Both the position numbers and the translations under genes were made by a program. Below, piece by piece: positions 48,112-59,627 of a DNA stretch of 64,000 bases (position 1 is the first letter of the stretch; every line of letters starts with the position of its first letter). The stretch spans positions 1-64,000 of the forward strand of contig JAURVB010013177.1 of assembly GCA_033002965.1 (NCBI GenBank), written 5' to 3'. The DNA comes from Piper betle (Eukaryota; Streptophyta; Magnoliopsida; Piperales; Piperaceae). Under the pieces are notes generated by a model. It searched no databases. It saw nothing but the letters and a program-made list of their open reading frames with translations, and had not been told where the DNA came from.

Positions 48112-51100
48112 ATGGCCCCTGAGTCAAGGAATTTTGTAAAACAAAAGATGCTAGTGAAGGAGAACCTTCCAACGCACTTGCAACAAACCAAGCTGAACTA
48201 CAAGTACAATCCACTGCAAATGTGGGTGAGCCAGTTGCCCTAAAACATGAAAACCCAAACTCAAATGAAGAACTTCAAGTACGGATTAGACAACTTGAAT
48301 CGGCACCTGATGATGCACTCGCCTTAAATAGGCGAGCCTCCGTCGCAATGGGAAGTGCATCGAGAACAGAAGATACCAACCAAGCAAATTGGTGAAGTCC
48401 AGACGAGATGGACTAGCAAGCAAACCAACCGATAACAAGCATTCTTACGGCGCCATAGGAAAGGCCTTTGGCGACCGTCCCAGCTAGCATGGATTTGTCA
48501 AAAACCCCTTGAGTAAATAACATGTTTTCCCATGTCTTATGATCCATTCCACAAGCATCCCCTTTGATAATTTCACCATCCAAACCAAGTTGGACACAAC
48601 ACTATCCCACTAGGCAACTGAGTCGGATTGAACATAGCCCACTCCCATATTCAACACAATTTCCACAGCCACCTCTGTAAAACCCGTGATTCGAGTCATG
48701 GTTTTACGTTACTGAACCAGTCGGTTCGACCGTTGGTTCGAGTCGAGTCAGTTTCATGAACCGCGTGCTGAGTCGAGACCAGCCGTGATTTATGAGCGAT
48801 GAGAGTCAGGTGTACCTGAATATATGATGATAACGTCGAGAAGATGGTGAGAAATGAGTTATCAGAATATATGAAAGTATGCAGTAATTTTTTCTTTTTT
48901 ATATGTTTGATCGAAGAAATAGTTTTAGGCCGAATAACGCGTTAGGACGCGTTGGATTATATTCGGGTGGGTTATTAGTTATAGAGCATATCATTTGGAT
49001 GTTGCTGTGTTGTTTGATTTTATGGGATTTTTCCCAATTTTTTTGGATTTTTTTAGGATTTATTAGGAGATAGTTATTATTATTGACTCGAGTCGGAGTC
49101 GAGTCAAGTTTAATTTACAAAACTGCCATCGCACGCCTTTTCTCCCTCCCGACCCTTCTTTCACCCCAAACCCTCGCCGCCGCCCCTGTTCGCGCGCTGC
49201 CGCCGCCACGGTTGACGCCGCCTGGCCGCCGATCAACGCCGCCCCGCCCCGCCGTGTCGTCGCCGTGCCGCCCCGACCAACCCCGGCCACCGTCGCGCCG
49301 CCACGACGCCGGAATCGCCCCACAAGCCGCGACGCTCCGCCCACTGATTTCGCCGCCGTCCGGGCCGCGCCGCCGCCGCTGTGACCCCGACGACCACCCC
49401 CTCGACGTCGCCGACGTTTCCCCCATCGTCCCGACCACCGTCGAGGCCGGCCGGAGCCTCGATCGGAGAACGCCGCCACCGCCGCCCATTTTCGACGCCG
49501 CCGTCGACGGCCATCGCCGCCTCGGCTACCCTGTTTGACACCACCATTGGACCGAGCTCGTCGAGCTGGTGCCGATAGACCCCCTGATTGCTCCGTCCCA
49601 AATCATCGCCGGAAAACCGTCGGAATCCGCCGGAAAACCGCCGACACTCGCCGGAAAATCGCCGGAACCGCCGGAAATTGGATTTGTGGGAAACTCGCCG
49701 GATCATCCGCCGAACGCACCCGGTCCAATCTGATCGGACTTCGGACGCCGCTAGGTGCCGAATTCGAGTTTCGAGCCACGAAACGGAAACCCTAGCCGTC
49801 GCCGATTTTCGACGACGCGAGGTATAATTTATTTTAATTTAATTATTTGAAAGTTTTGATTATTAGAATTGCATGCTAGGATTGGTGAATTGTGTGTTAT
49901 AATAATATATATAAATGTAGATTTGATTAAGGATAAAAATATGAAATTTGTTTGATTGTGTGGTGTTAAAAATAGAAGTTATGAAACTAATTAGGGTTAT
50001 TAAGTAATAATCATGATCTAATCAAACTAGCTTAAGTAGACTCGCTAGAATTGATATAGGTTGATGTGTGTTGATTGACGTGTGATTGTGTTGATTGTGT
50101 GTGTATGCTATAGGATATGTGATTCATCATGCGGGCGTTAGTTTTTAGCTTGATTGTGTAGGTACGGTGTAGGAGCTCGCCGCCTAGGCGCGTGGACCCG
50201 TTTGGAGCTTCTACCAGGTCCGTTTAGGACTCGTTCTCTGATTTACGCTACTCTCTTGTGTATTTGATTTATTATGTGCAGGACGAGTTAAGTGGCGTTT
50301 TATCGAATCCCACTTAACTCGGGCCATTTAGCCAACGATTTTCCGGATTAATAACCCTCGAGGATGAGATCCCTCGAGTTTGTTTTCGAACTTCAGATCC
50401 AGCTCACGTTGCCTTCGGGCCTATTGTATAAATCCCAACCCAGACCTATATATATGTATAGTTTTCGTGTTTTTGTGAGAGACTGAATGAGGGAAATCCG
50501 ACTACCGTGCTACGCGAGCGGGCACGTGTGTGTCGACAGTGGGCTCTGGAATGGTGTGCGGGCCGTTTCATTCCCGAGGGATCCTGACAACTCCACCTTT
50601 GAGTTCCTCAAACCCGGAGAAGTGTGGAGGTTCACGGGTACTGCATTGCAGCGCATGTCTAGACTTGTGGTTTCAAAGGGTACTGAAGGCGACTGCCTGA
50701 GAGTACTCGGCCTTCGTGCTCAAGGCCAGGAGTAATATGGAAGGTGCAGAGGGCGGAAAGGAATGAGATTTGACGCGAGAAGCAATAGAGAAATGGCCGA
50801 GGCATGAGAATGTGAAAGATAGGGGGACGCTGTCGACCCGAGGGCGACGGCTCCCGTATGTGCCCTGATGAGAGTTCTTGAGGAAGTATATGGTTTTCAT
50901 TCAACAGGAGAGTTTGCTCTCCTGTGCCAGATTGATATTAGTTATTTTCCGGGCCGGTAACACTCGTTACTGACGGTTTTTCTATATATATGTAGGTGAG
51001 GAATGCGAGCGATGAAAGCTGTCGGGACTGCGGAGGAGCAGCACGGAACCGCGCACACATGTACCTGCCGCGTGTAACGTATAATGACGGTGTGTTATTG

Positions 51101-53592
51101 CTACGTGAATGATAATTTTGATGTGTTTGTTTAGATAAATTGCTTGTTTTGAAATGAATGGATAAATGTGAATGAGTAGTGAGTTTGGAGTTCAGGCTCG
51201 GTTCAATTGAAACGAAGGAGATAATGATGAATGCTACGATAGATTATCATGTTTTACCGTATTTTCATAAAATAGTATATATTTTCTTTTGGTTTCTCAT
51301 TTATTATTTTATCTTGTCTTTGCTTGCACGTCATGGCATGTATGTAGGACTCCGTTAGAACCCACGCATCCCATCCATGCATTTCATGTTTGCATCTCCA
51401 TCTTAAAACGCCGAGAGTAGATCCTGGACGGCTTAACCGAACCCAGTAGATTAGCGAACGGTTCGGTCGCCGGTGACATTCCCGGGTCGGTTCGCGGGTG
51501 AGCCGAAACGGGGTGTTACAACCTCACTATCCAACACCATACCCATACCCATGGTACAACCCTGCTATCCCTCAATCTTTGGTTTCTATGTTTTTCCACC
51601 ACCGATTACCACCATGGTGCTCATCCCTATGGCACCGCCATTTGTGTCAATGGTTTCACCATCAATTCCCACCACATTAGCTCCACTACCAGTTAGTTAC
51701 CCTCCATCAGTCTATCCTAAAACCGTTCTAGTAGCGCTGGTTACACCAGTTGTATTGGTTCAAGATGCTTGCTTTGATGAGTTGAAAGCTGCAATGGATG
51801 CACAGCCACATTGATTGCCAAACTGATAGTGCATAAAGATAAAGAATCAAGTGAAGCATTGAAACATCTCCATCCCTTAGCTGATGAAGTTTACATAGAA
51901 AATTTGCTAGAAAAATACAAGCGCCCAACCTTCACGAAGTTCGACAGAGATGGTAATCTTGGAGATCATATTACAATCTTTGAGATTGAGTGTGGAGCAA
52001 TTGCAACAACCGAGAAGTTTAAGTTGCAGCAATTTCCTGCATCCCTCAATGGCAATGCCTTAAGATGGTTCAATAACCACCCTCCTTGATCAATCAGATC
52101 ATGGGATAATTTTGGTGAACAATCCACAGAACATTTTTAGTCAATGGAAATCTTAGTAAAGATAGAACACTTACGACAGTGTCAGAGAGAACCAAGAGAG
52201 TAGTTTGCAATATATGTGAAGAGGTTTAGAAGCCTAATGTCTTAGATGAAAGAGACCCCTGACATTAAGGAACTTGTAAAGATTTGTGCAATGAATGCCG
52301 GACTGGCTGCTTGGTTCTTAAGTAGTGCGCAATGCAACACTTTTGAGCAACTCTTTGAAAGGGTGTTGATCTTTGAGGAACTTGGAAGGGTTTCTGCTTC
52401 TTTAAGGAATGCTAAGGCATCAACTAATGCTATCATTGAACTCGGCTAGCAAGGTTAGGAAAAATAACAAAGGAACAATAACGAAGGGGTAAAAAGTCGC
52501 GCCCCGACAATGACGCGAATGGAGGAATATAGAGGATTACACCTTCAATGTTGGAGATACAAAAAGATGGTTTGATGTTTTGGTTAAGCAAGGAAAGATT
52601 ACACTATGGACACCGAAGAATCCACCAAAGCTGGAGGACAAGAAGAAAGATAATTTCTGCCGATATCATCAAATGGTTGGCCATCCGACAGTTAAATCTC
52701 GGAACATAATGGAGAAAATTCAAGAATTACTCAACAAAGAAGAAATCAAATATAAAGCTCCCACAGTACGAAAGGCGCCGACAACCAATGTTATGATAGC
52801 AAGTCATTTGACTTCACAGTTGAAGGTGCCTAACGAAGGAAAAGAAAAAGATGAACTACGCACGGGTAAGAAGCTTGAGGAAGTGAAGTTGGAAAAGGAA
52901 AAGCAACCTGAAAGAAGTGAAAGTAAGGAGGAGGCCCCTTTGAGTTTAGCGAAATAAGGAAAACATGTTTCCCTCCTCCCACACCAAAAAAGGAAGCTAA
53001 TCAAATGACAATTATAAAAAAGTTAAGGAAGATACCCGAGTTAGTGCACATGTTTGACGGGTTGCACTTCTCACCCACTAGCTGGTTCACAGTTGAACAA
53101 ACTTTGTCAAAATTTTCAATTAGAAATGGAGAAGATAGTTTCTTTATGAACTCAAGTGGAATAAAAGACTATATCACAGATGTAGAGTACTTGGGACATC
53201 CTTTGCCTGTTCTAACTCGAATAAATAAGGAATAAAGATCTTGTACTAACCCGTCTTGGCCACATGCCAACTATACTCTACCAATGCAGGCTGGAATCAT
53301 CACTTTCTCCAATGACAATTTGTGTCACCCTGAGCTCAACCACAATCAACTATTGTTTGTTAGTGTGGAACACCAAAACAAGGTTGTTCGATGTGCACTC
53401 GTGGATCAAGGATCACCAATCAACATTCTTCCTATTCAAGTGTTATTTGAATTGGGTTATACTAAGGAAAACCTCATGCCAGACGATACCACAATCATTT
53501 CAGTGTCTCCTGTACTATGTGAGTCATTGGAAATGGTGTGTCTACACATCCTGTTGGTCCTTCCAGTTTACCACACATATTCCACATCATAG
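48112..53592 (+). pseudogene. Gag-protease remnant of element B
   Basis: A gag start (MAPESRNF) appears near 48112. The Pro/Tyr-rich stretch before 48670 continues after the nested solo LTR at 51526. A retrotransposon gag core lies at about 51811-52089 (FTKFDRDGNLGDHI, LNGNALRWFNN), with continuation at 52246-52449 (KICAMNAGLAAWFLSS). A nucleocapsid-like CRYHQMVGHPT motif, missing later Cys residues, is at about 52650-52690. An aspartic protease remnant lies at 53284-53592 (ALVDQGSPINILP, where DTGAS is usual). Stops and frame shifts separate these pieces. Gag and protease are clear families; the Tat-like lineage is inference. Confidence 0.75.
48676..51520 (+). mobile_element. Innermost solo LTR (A3)
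   Basis: Solo LTR of 2845 bp, TGTAAAACCC to GGGTGTTACA, with a perfect 5-bp target duplication ACCTC (48671-48675 and 51521-51525). It lies within the gag region of element B. Its 49130-49800 part is unusually GC- and CpG-rich for this window and gives long open frames on both strands that I do not treat as genes. It is the best-preserved member of family A here and the reference used to recognise A1, A2 and the fragments at 31540 and 58040. Confidence 0.95.
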
Positions 53593-53987
53593 AAGTTAAT
53601 TTAATGTGGCACATGCTTCTTGGGTGATCATGGATTCATGACCACCGATGTGTACCATCTTCGTGGCACCAATGCATTAAAGCTACACCCAATAAAGGAG
53701 GCCAGATTCGAGTCTAGGGGCTACAAAACCCATTCACTCTTAAGAAAGCACACTTTGCACATGCCACATTCTTCATGAAGGGAAATGTCTTGAAGTTAAA
53801 TCGAGCACAACCGTCTAGTCATGTCTATCTTGCTACACTTGATTTGCCAGACTTTATTAAACCAACAGCTAATGATCCACCTCTGAAGCCTCTTGAAGTA
53901 GCAAAGTTACATAAGTTGTTAGTTCTATCGGCATCAGCAATCTCACTAGGACCAAAAGCTTCATCAGTACCTTTAGAGTGGATTGGA

Positions 53988-54173
53988 CAGTTGAATGCTT
54001 CGCTAGAGGAGGTGGATCCCGACATCTTTGACATTATTGAGCTTGAAAAAGCGAGGAAATGGAAGGCACTTGAACTCATTCCCTATGAGGATTTTACTTC
54101 GGTCTATGTGATGCAGGCCATAGGATTTGTCATGACCAACAAGTATAGTGAAGGATACCCTAATGCAAGATAC
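53988..54173 (+). pseudogene. Captured serine hydroxymethyltransferase fragment
   Basis: These 62 codons read [61 protein letters not shown]. Plant mitochondrial serine hydroxymethyltransferase (glycine/serine one-carbon metabolism) has the same order near its N-terminus: [57 protein letters not shown]. Substitutions such as SEN to YED hit conserved positions, so no activity is expected. It sits in an open frame from 53775 to 54230, downstream of the protease remnant and 180 bases before the 3' LTR of element B, where reverse transcriptase would normally be. The segment before 53988 (MKGNVLKLN...) and after 54173 is not recognised. The fragment has no intron within it. Confidence 0.85.
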
Positions 54174-54354
54174 TTAAAAACTTTGGCAAGACCATGTGAC
54201 AAGAGGTTACACCACTCAAATGAAGCCTGAATGGTGAATAGAAAGTTGGATTTATAGTGTACATGGTAAAAAATTTTTAAAAAAGCAAAAAAAGAACATG
54301 CAAATTGTATTTCGCCGATTCTTCTTTCCCACTTCCAAAAATTGGCAAGGGGGC

Positions 54355-54654
54355 TGATTTTGCACAAGATTTGCACATATCCAATTACGGGGATAGTACT
54401 TATCTAGTTACGTGGATGATTTCTACACCTCAAAGAAAAAATCACAGTGGTTCCAAGATAAGGAGAAGATAAGAATTGCTGGTGAGGATTTTAGGGGCTT
54501 ATAAGGGACCATGTAAAAATTTCCTATGTTTGTGACATTTGCTATTTCCATGGCACTATTTCTTTGTGCGGCAAGGGTGCCTCGGTCCCATCGAACTCTC
54601 AAACCCAGGTCAAAAGACGCGGTCTGCGGGGGCAGACGATCCTACACCCAAACA
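54355..54654 (+). repeat. 3' LTR of element B
   Basis: Starts TGATTTTGCACAAG right after the purine tract and ends acacccaaaca, followed by the ATTAT target copy and the resumed A2 sequence. Confidence 0.9.
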
Positions 54655-56787
54655 ATTATATTTATAGGTTTGGGAAGGGGCCAAAAGCAACTGGTGCTAG
54701 ATCTTATTTTCTAAATTGGATTTGAGGGATCTCACCCTCGAGGGTTATTAATCCAAAAAACTATTCGACTACATGAACCGAGTTTAGGATCCGATAAAAC
54801 ATTACTTAACCTTTCCTGCAAGTAACAAATCAAATCACACATAGTAGAGCAAAAAACAAGGGGCAAGTCTTAAACGGACCTAGTAGAAGCTCCAATTGAG
54901 GTCACGTGCCTAGGTGGCAAGCTCCTACTTTGTACTTACACATCATAATAAAATACTAGAGCCCATGCTAGCTAGATAATGTATGAATGTGATGGATAGA
55001 TACATATAATCAAAAGAACAAACACATAAAGACATATGATATCTAAAAGTAACTAAGGTCACTACACAACTTGATCACTCACAAATAACTACTATCTGCT
55101 TCATGAATTTTCAATTCATGCTCATATACGGCTTCATTTTAATTCCTCATTACTAGTTCATGAATAGTCAACCATGCTAACTTAGTTTATATAGTAATAT
55201 AGGTGTTACCCTAGGGCGTCTCACTCACTATTTAATCATTAACTACTCAATTACTTGTCTAAAGCTAATTGCTAGCACTAATCCACATTCAAAACATGCA
55301 AACAAGTTCATCAAATAAGTACTAACACATATAAGTCACTCCCATTCATTTTCATTATATTGTTATCATCACAAATTGATCTACAATCAATAACATACTC
55401 ATCCTAACTACTCTAATAATTTGCAACCTATTATAGAATTTAATCACCCATCATGATCTCTGCAAAATTATCTACACAAATTAATTAACATTTACCCTAA
55501 TCACAAGCATCTAGGGTTTTGAATCACCCTCTATTCATGACATTATCTACTACATGTTAAGCTCATTCAATTCAATTTCATAATTTCATCAAAGCATCTC
55601 TATTCGAATCAATCTATGTCATCCTCCTATTTTCATCATGCAATGATATCCATGACTATGAAATAAAAATTAAATCAATTGATAGTGATGTATACCTAAT
55701 GTCGTCGCCGAAAACGGTGACGATGACTAGTGATCAACCAAGGAGGACATGGCCAAGGCTCGGGCTAGGGGACACGGCTTAGCCGTGAAGAAGGCATCTG
55801 GCCGAAGCAAAGACTTGCTGGCGGTGACCCCAGCGGTCGCCGATAAGGGCCTCATAGGGTCTATTTGGCTAGGGGCAAGGGTGAGGGTGGCTGTGCATCT
55901 AGGTAGGGTAGCGTGAGGGTGAAGGGGAGAGTCTAGCTGGGCGATGACCAATCGGCAATGACGGCGGTGCATCTCCGGTGATTGCACTGAATAGGGGCCA
56001 CTGAGGGATGTGAGGAGGTAAATAAATAATAAATAAACTGACACACTACCATATATTCTGATAAGTCATTTTCCTGTAGTGCTACTGATGTTATCATCAT
56101 ATACTTGGGTCCATGTGACCCCTCATGGCTCATACACAAGATCGACCTCGGCTCAACACACATGTTTTGAATCTAACTCGACTTGAACTGATGGTTGAAT
56201 CAACTAGTTCAAGCTGATTTGGATCATGAGTTTTATATTTTTCTTATCATATATGTAGGTTTTACGTTCATGTGTGTTGGGCAGCCTTAGAAGGACAGAT
56301 AGTTCTACACACACTTGTGCTTAATGCGCCGTTATTTTCTTTTGTGCTTTTATGTATGTATGATGCGTGCCTTTATGTATTACTTGATGTATTGTGATGT
56401 ATGCTCTAACCAACTCATGTATCAGCAGATCAGACATGACATCCGGTCTCCTGATGAGACATTCAGACTTCAATCTCGGTAGTTAATTTGATGTACTTAT
56501 TCATATATATCACTCACTTATATATTTTGGCTCTGATTGCGTGTTGAGTGGTCACGTGTCATGTTTTGACTGTAGCTTCCTACTAGGTTATTGCATGCAT
56601 CCATTTATCTTTTGTTGATAATTATTTGTTGCTCATTTAGTGATGTCTTCTTTTCTCGAGATGCCAAAAGGGTTGCTTCGGTCCGCTTTTCGTTCAAGTC
56701 TCTCAGATAAATCGATTTAGACGTGACTTGACTTAATCATACTAGTTTTGATCTAGTTCTTAGGTGAACCTAATTTGGGGTGTTACA

Positions 56788-57232
56788 TAAATATACCCTG
56801 ACAAATGATCGTATTAAAATCTTGCAATAGACTTTTACTGACAACATGTCAGACGAAAATAATGTTCAAAAAATTAAAATTAAAATATGGTCACAATTTT
56901 TTCCATGACAATTCCATTTCATATTAAAGTAAACTTTTAAAAATTTTAATTAAAATTTTTTCATATTTTTTTCTGTGACTTCTTCATGTAGATTTAAATA
57001 TATTTTTAAAAAAGTAAAATTAAAATTTTGGCACAATTTTTTCGACCTAAATTAAAAATAAAAATCCATCACGGTTTTTACGTGACAATTCTGTGTCAAT
57101 CTTAAATACAAATTTAAAATATTAAATTTAAAAATTTGTTATAACTTTTGTCTTTGACGATTTGATGTCAAACTTAAAAATATTTAAAAAATTCATATCC
57201 AATGCAACATTTCCACCGCCAAATAAGTTAAA

Positions 57233-57270
<38 letters not shown>

Positions 57271-57669
57271 GGGGTAGCCTATAAGGCGATGCCTTAGCTT
57301 CCATGCCTCCACGTGGCCGCCATGTGTGACCATGTGACCGAGAGCCTCCACCACCCATGCGGCCCATCTCATTGCCACGACCCTCACCACACTCGCCGCC
57401 ACCCCTTTGCCGCTGTCATGCACCCTCCACCCCGTCGACAGTCATGACCCCCATCACTGCCATCATGTGCCCCTACTGCCATTTTTAAAATTTGTCACAG
57501 AATTCTTCCATGAGAAATATTGTCACGGTACCGTGTCTAAATTAATTGGAGGCAAGCTTCTTGTCACCAAATTTCTTAGTGACAAATTTCCATAACCCTT
57601 AATTTATCATGATTTTTGGGCTTTCTATCACGGAAATTTCCATGGAGGAAAGCCAAATTTCCAGTAGTG
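56788..57669 (-). mobile_element. CACTA-like terminal region
   Basis: The right end read on the minus strand is CACTACTGGAAATTTGGC, the typical terminal inverted repeat start of plant CACTA (En/Spm-like) transposons. Inside are degenerate subterminal words such as gtgacaatt, tccatgacaatt and ttaaaattt. No transposase is present and the opposite end was not found, so this is probably one end of a truncated or non-autonomous element. A (TA)n run lies at 57234-57266, followed by a short GC-richer stretch at 57290-57480. Confidence 0.5.
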
Positions 57670-59627
57670 GGATTAGAGATAAATTTAAAATTAAAAAAAT
57701 TTATTTGAATAAGGGGGATACTTAATACGATATTTCAATGAGGGTGGCAGGCATATGAATAGGAGACATGCCACAAAAATGAATCGGGTCTGATACACCC
57801 GCTAGTAAGGAACACAATTTCACATGCTAAAAACCTAGGATCAAGGCCTTGACACATGTATCCTCTAACACAATACATATATAAATCCTTAGTTGCAAAA
57901 ATCGAAATCGGAATTGAAATCAATTTTTGAGAGAGTCACTGAATTCGATCAAATCGATCTAAATGGGTCAAGAATCAGTTCAGTTGAATCGGTCCAAATC
58001 GGTGTATATAATAATTTGACAACTCATAACATAAATATATAAAAGTTAGGTATTGATGCCAATTTGATATTATTGTATGTATTATATTTTATGATATTTT
58101 TTTATACTTTTTGGATTTTTTTAAAATTATTTAGAATTAGTTATTATTTTTGATTCGAATAGGAGACAAGTCAACTTTTAATTACGAGAATGCCACCCCC
58201 GATGCGCCTCACTCTCGTACGTCGCCGCCTTCCCGCCCCGTCTCCGCCAGCCAGCCCTGCCTAATCCCCTCTCCTTGCCCCTCCTGCGTTGCCCCGCCAC
58301 AGCCTTCCCGTCGGCGCCGACTATCCCTTGCATAGGGGTGGCAGCAGACCAACGGAGGGAGGGCGAGGCAAGGGGCGATGACGGAGAGAGTGGTGGAGGC
58401 AGAAGGCACACGGGGTCAATGGCAGACGGCCGGAGTGAAAGGGGCAGCGGCAGCAGAGGGAGAGCCAGGGGTATTTTTATCATTCTAAATTTTAATTCCA
58501 ATTTTGCCCATATACAAATAATTTATATAATATCAGACAAAGTGTATTTCAGTAATTTATCCCAAAACCGATTCCAAACCCGATTTAAACCCCCATTTCG
58601 AATCGGATCGCGGCCGATCCGATTTAAATCGGCCGATTCTGAGTAGAATCGGCCAATTTCTTCGTCCAGGATATAAACATAAATAATTAAGAAAAAAACA
58701 ATGTGGAATAACCTAAAGGAGCCGATGGTTCATATTTTTGTCACCATATAATACCAACCATATGTTCATACATAAAATTAAAATATATATCTATCCGAGC
58801 CCCATCTTAGCACAAGTCTACTAGTATTATTGTCTTAATATATAAATATAACATAAAATTAAAGTAAAGCTCCTATAAGTGCTGAATATAAATTTTGTCT
58901 GTTCAGGATCTAAATATAGGTGTGTTGAGTGTAATACTTACATATGTAATAAATAATAATAAGAAAATAAAACTAAACTATGTATCTATTAATCACGATA
59001 AAAAACCCGAATAAAGCATTACTTGTGAACTTGCATTAACAGATTAACATGAAAAAGTAGTTCTGATCAAGTATAGTACTGGTAATATAAAATTATACTT
59101 TTAGAATTAGTGTTAGTCTAGCTGGCTAGCATGATTGTTTATATTAATTCAAAATTATGAGTATGTGATTGATCGTAAAAATTGAATCGGCTTTCAATTT
59201 AAACCGGATTTTTAATTTGAATATTTATTTTTCCATTGGGTCTAATTATGTTGTAGATGCAAGAAAATGCAAAATATTTTCAAGGCTATATCTGCACTTG
59301 CACGAAGAAGATGCAGCTCCTGGAGACTTTAGAAGTCAAGAGTAAACGAAAGAAAACAAATTGGAAGGAAGTTTTCTCCCATCTCCGGCCCACATGAATT
59401 AATACTGATTTGATTGATCTCTTCCTCCATCTACAAGTTGTTCTTTTTTGTCGTCGGTATGCCCAGTGACTTGTACGTGGGAATTGTGAATCAACGAGCA
59501 AATTTTTCTGGGCTCTTGCTCTATTTTTTCTTCGTAATTGATCTAATTGGTTTCCTTCAAGTACGTGCTATATTTTGGTAAAGAAACGACTCTAAGAAAA
59601 GAGAGCAAAAACTGTGTTTGTGCCAGG
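57670..59627. other. Spacer with repeat debris and 5' flank of the LRR gene
   Basis: About 57900-58030 and 58560-58670 are rich in aatcggtc/gaatcggcc words. Between them 58040-58470 resembles family A LTR sequence (see separate entry). The remaining 58670-59627 is AT-rich, with no exon seen; the promoter and leader of the LRR gene must lie near its right end. Confidence 0.5.
58040..58470 (+). mobile_element. Family A LTR fragment with GC-rich island
   Basis: The phrase gttattatttttgattcgaataggagacaag followed by tttaattacgagaatgccacc parallels 49071-49130 of the solo LTR A3 (gttattattattgactcgagtcgga, tttaatttacaaaactgccatc). The following 58190-58470 is GC-rich like 49130-49800. Ends are not defined, so it is a fragment lodged in the aatcggtc-type repeat. 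Confidence 0.5.

Larger units (their letters stand above)
47735..54654 (+). mobile_element. Non-autonomous gypsy-type element with a captured host fragment (B)
   Basis: Bounded by a perfect 5-bp target duplication ATTAT (47730-47734 and 54655-54659) lying inside A2. The 5' LTR is 47735-48039. A primer-binding site tggcgattccactaggga follows at about 48046; it resembles the tRNA-Arg type used by Tat/Ogre elements. The 3' LTR is 54355-54654, preceded by a polypurine tract gcaaggggg. The interior, without the nested solo LTR at 48676-51520, is about 3.5 kb. It has decayed gag and protease and no recognisable reverse transcriptase, RNase H or integrase; instead a fragment of serine hydroxymethyltransferase lies near the 3' LTR. 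The element would need another element's enzymes to move. Confidence 0.85.
46601..56237 (-). mobile_element. Second-level solo LTR (A2), reverse orientation, split
   Basis: Reverse-oriented copy of the same LTR family, inserted into A1. It begins at 46601 with TGTAACACCCC (the reverse of the LTR end) and finishes at 56237 with gagttttata (reverse of the tataaaactc start, one base changed from the consensus TGTAAAAC). The five T bases at 46596-46600 and 56238-56242 form the target duplication. The halves are 46601-47734 and 54660-56237, interrupted by the gypsy-type element at 47735-54654. The right half matches the reverse of 48676-50450, for example ctcgagggttattaatcc and gtagaagctcc. Confidence 0.85.
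43675..56787 (+). mobile_element. Outermost solo LTR (A1), split by a nested insertion
   Basis: Long LTR starting TGTAAAACCC at 43675 and ending ggggtgttaca at 56787, with flanking tgaat (43670-43674) and taaat (56788-56792), a target duplication with one change. It is interrupted between 46600 and 56238, so the LTR itself is about 3.47 kb. It contains a (TA)n run at 44172-44208 and TTTA-rich low-complexity DNA at about 45060-45560. Its 45720-46590 part matches 50160-50990 of the LTR at 48676-51520 over many words (for example acttaactc, gatgagatc, cgagcgggcac-like, gtactgaaggtgattgc). Long LTRs with these ends suit Tekay/Del chromoviruses (inference). No internal coding region is present. 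Confidence 0.85.

Noticed and set aside
49063..49827. Long open frames on both strands in GC-rich DNA
   Set aside because: They lie inside solo LTR A3, overlap in most frames, and are Pro/Arg/Gly-rich as expected from CG-rich sequence without stops. No family resemblance.
50487..50735. 82-codon frame starting MREIRLPCYASGH
   Set aside because: It is within an LTR and its A1 counterpart (about 46100-46350) is full of stops, so conservation reflects LTR sequence and not coding.
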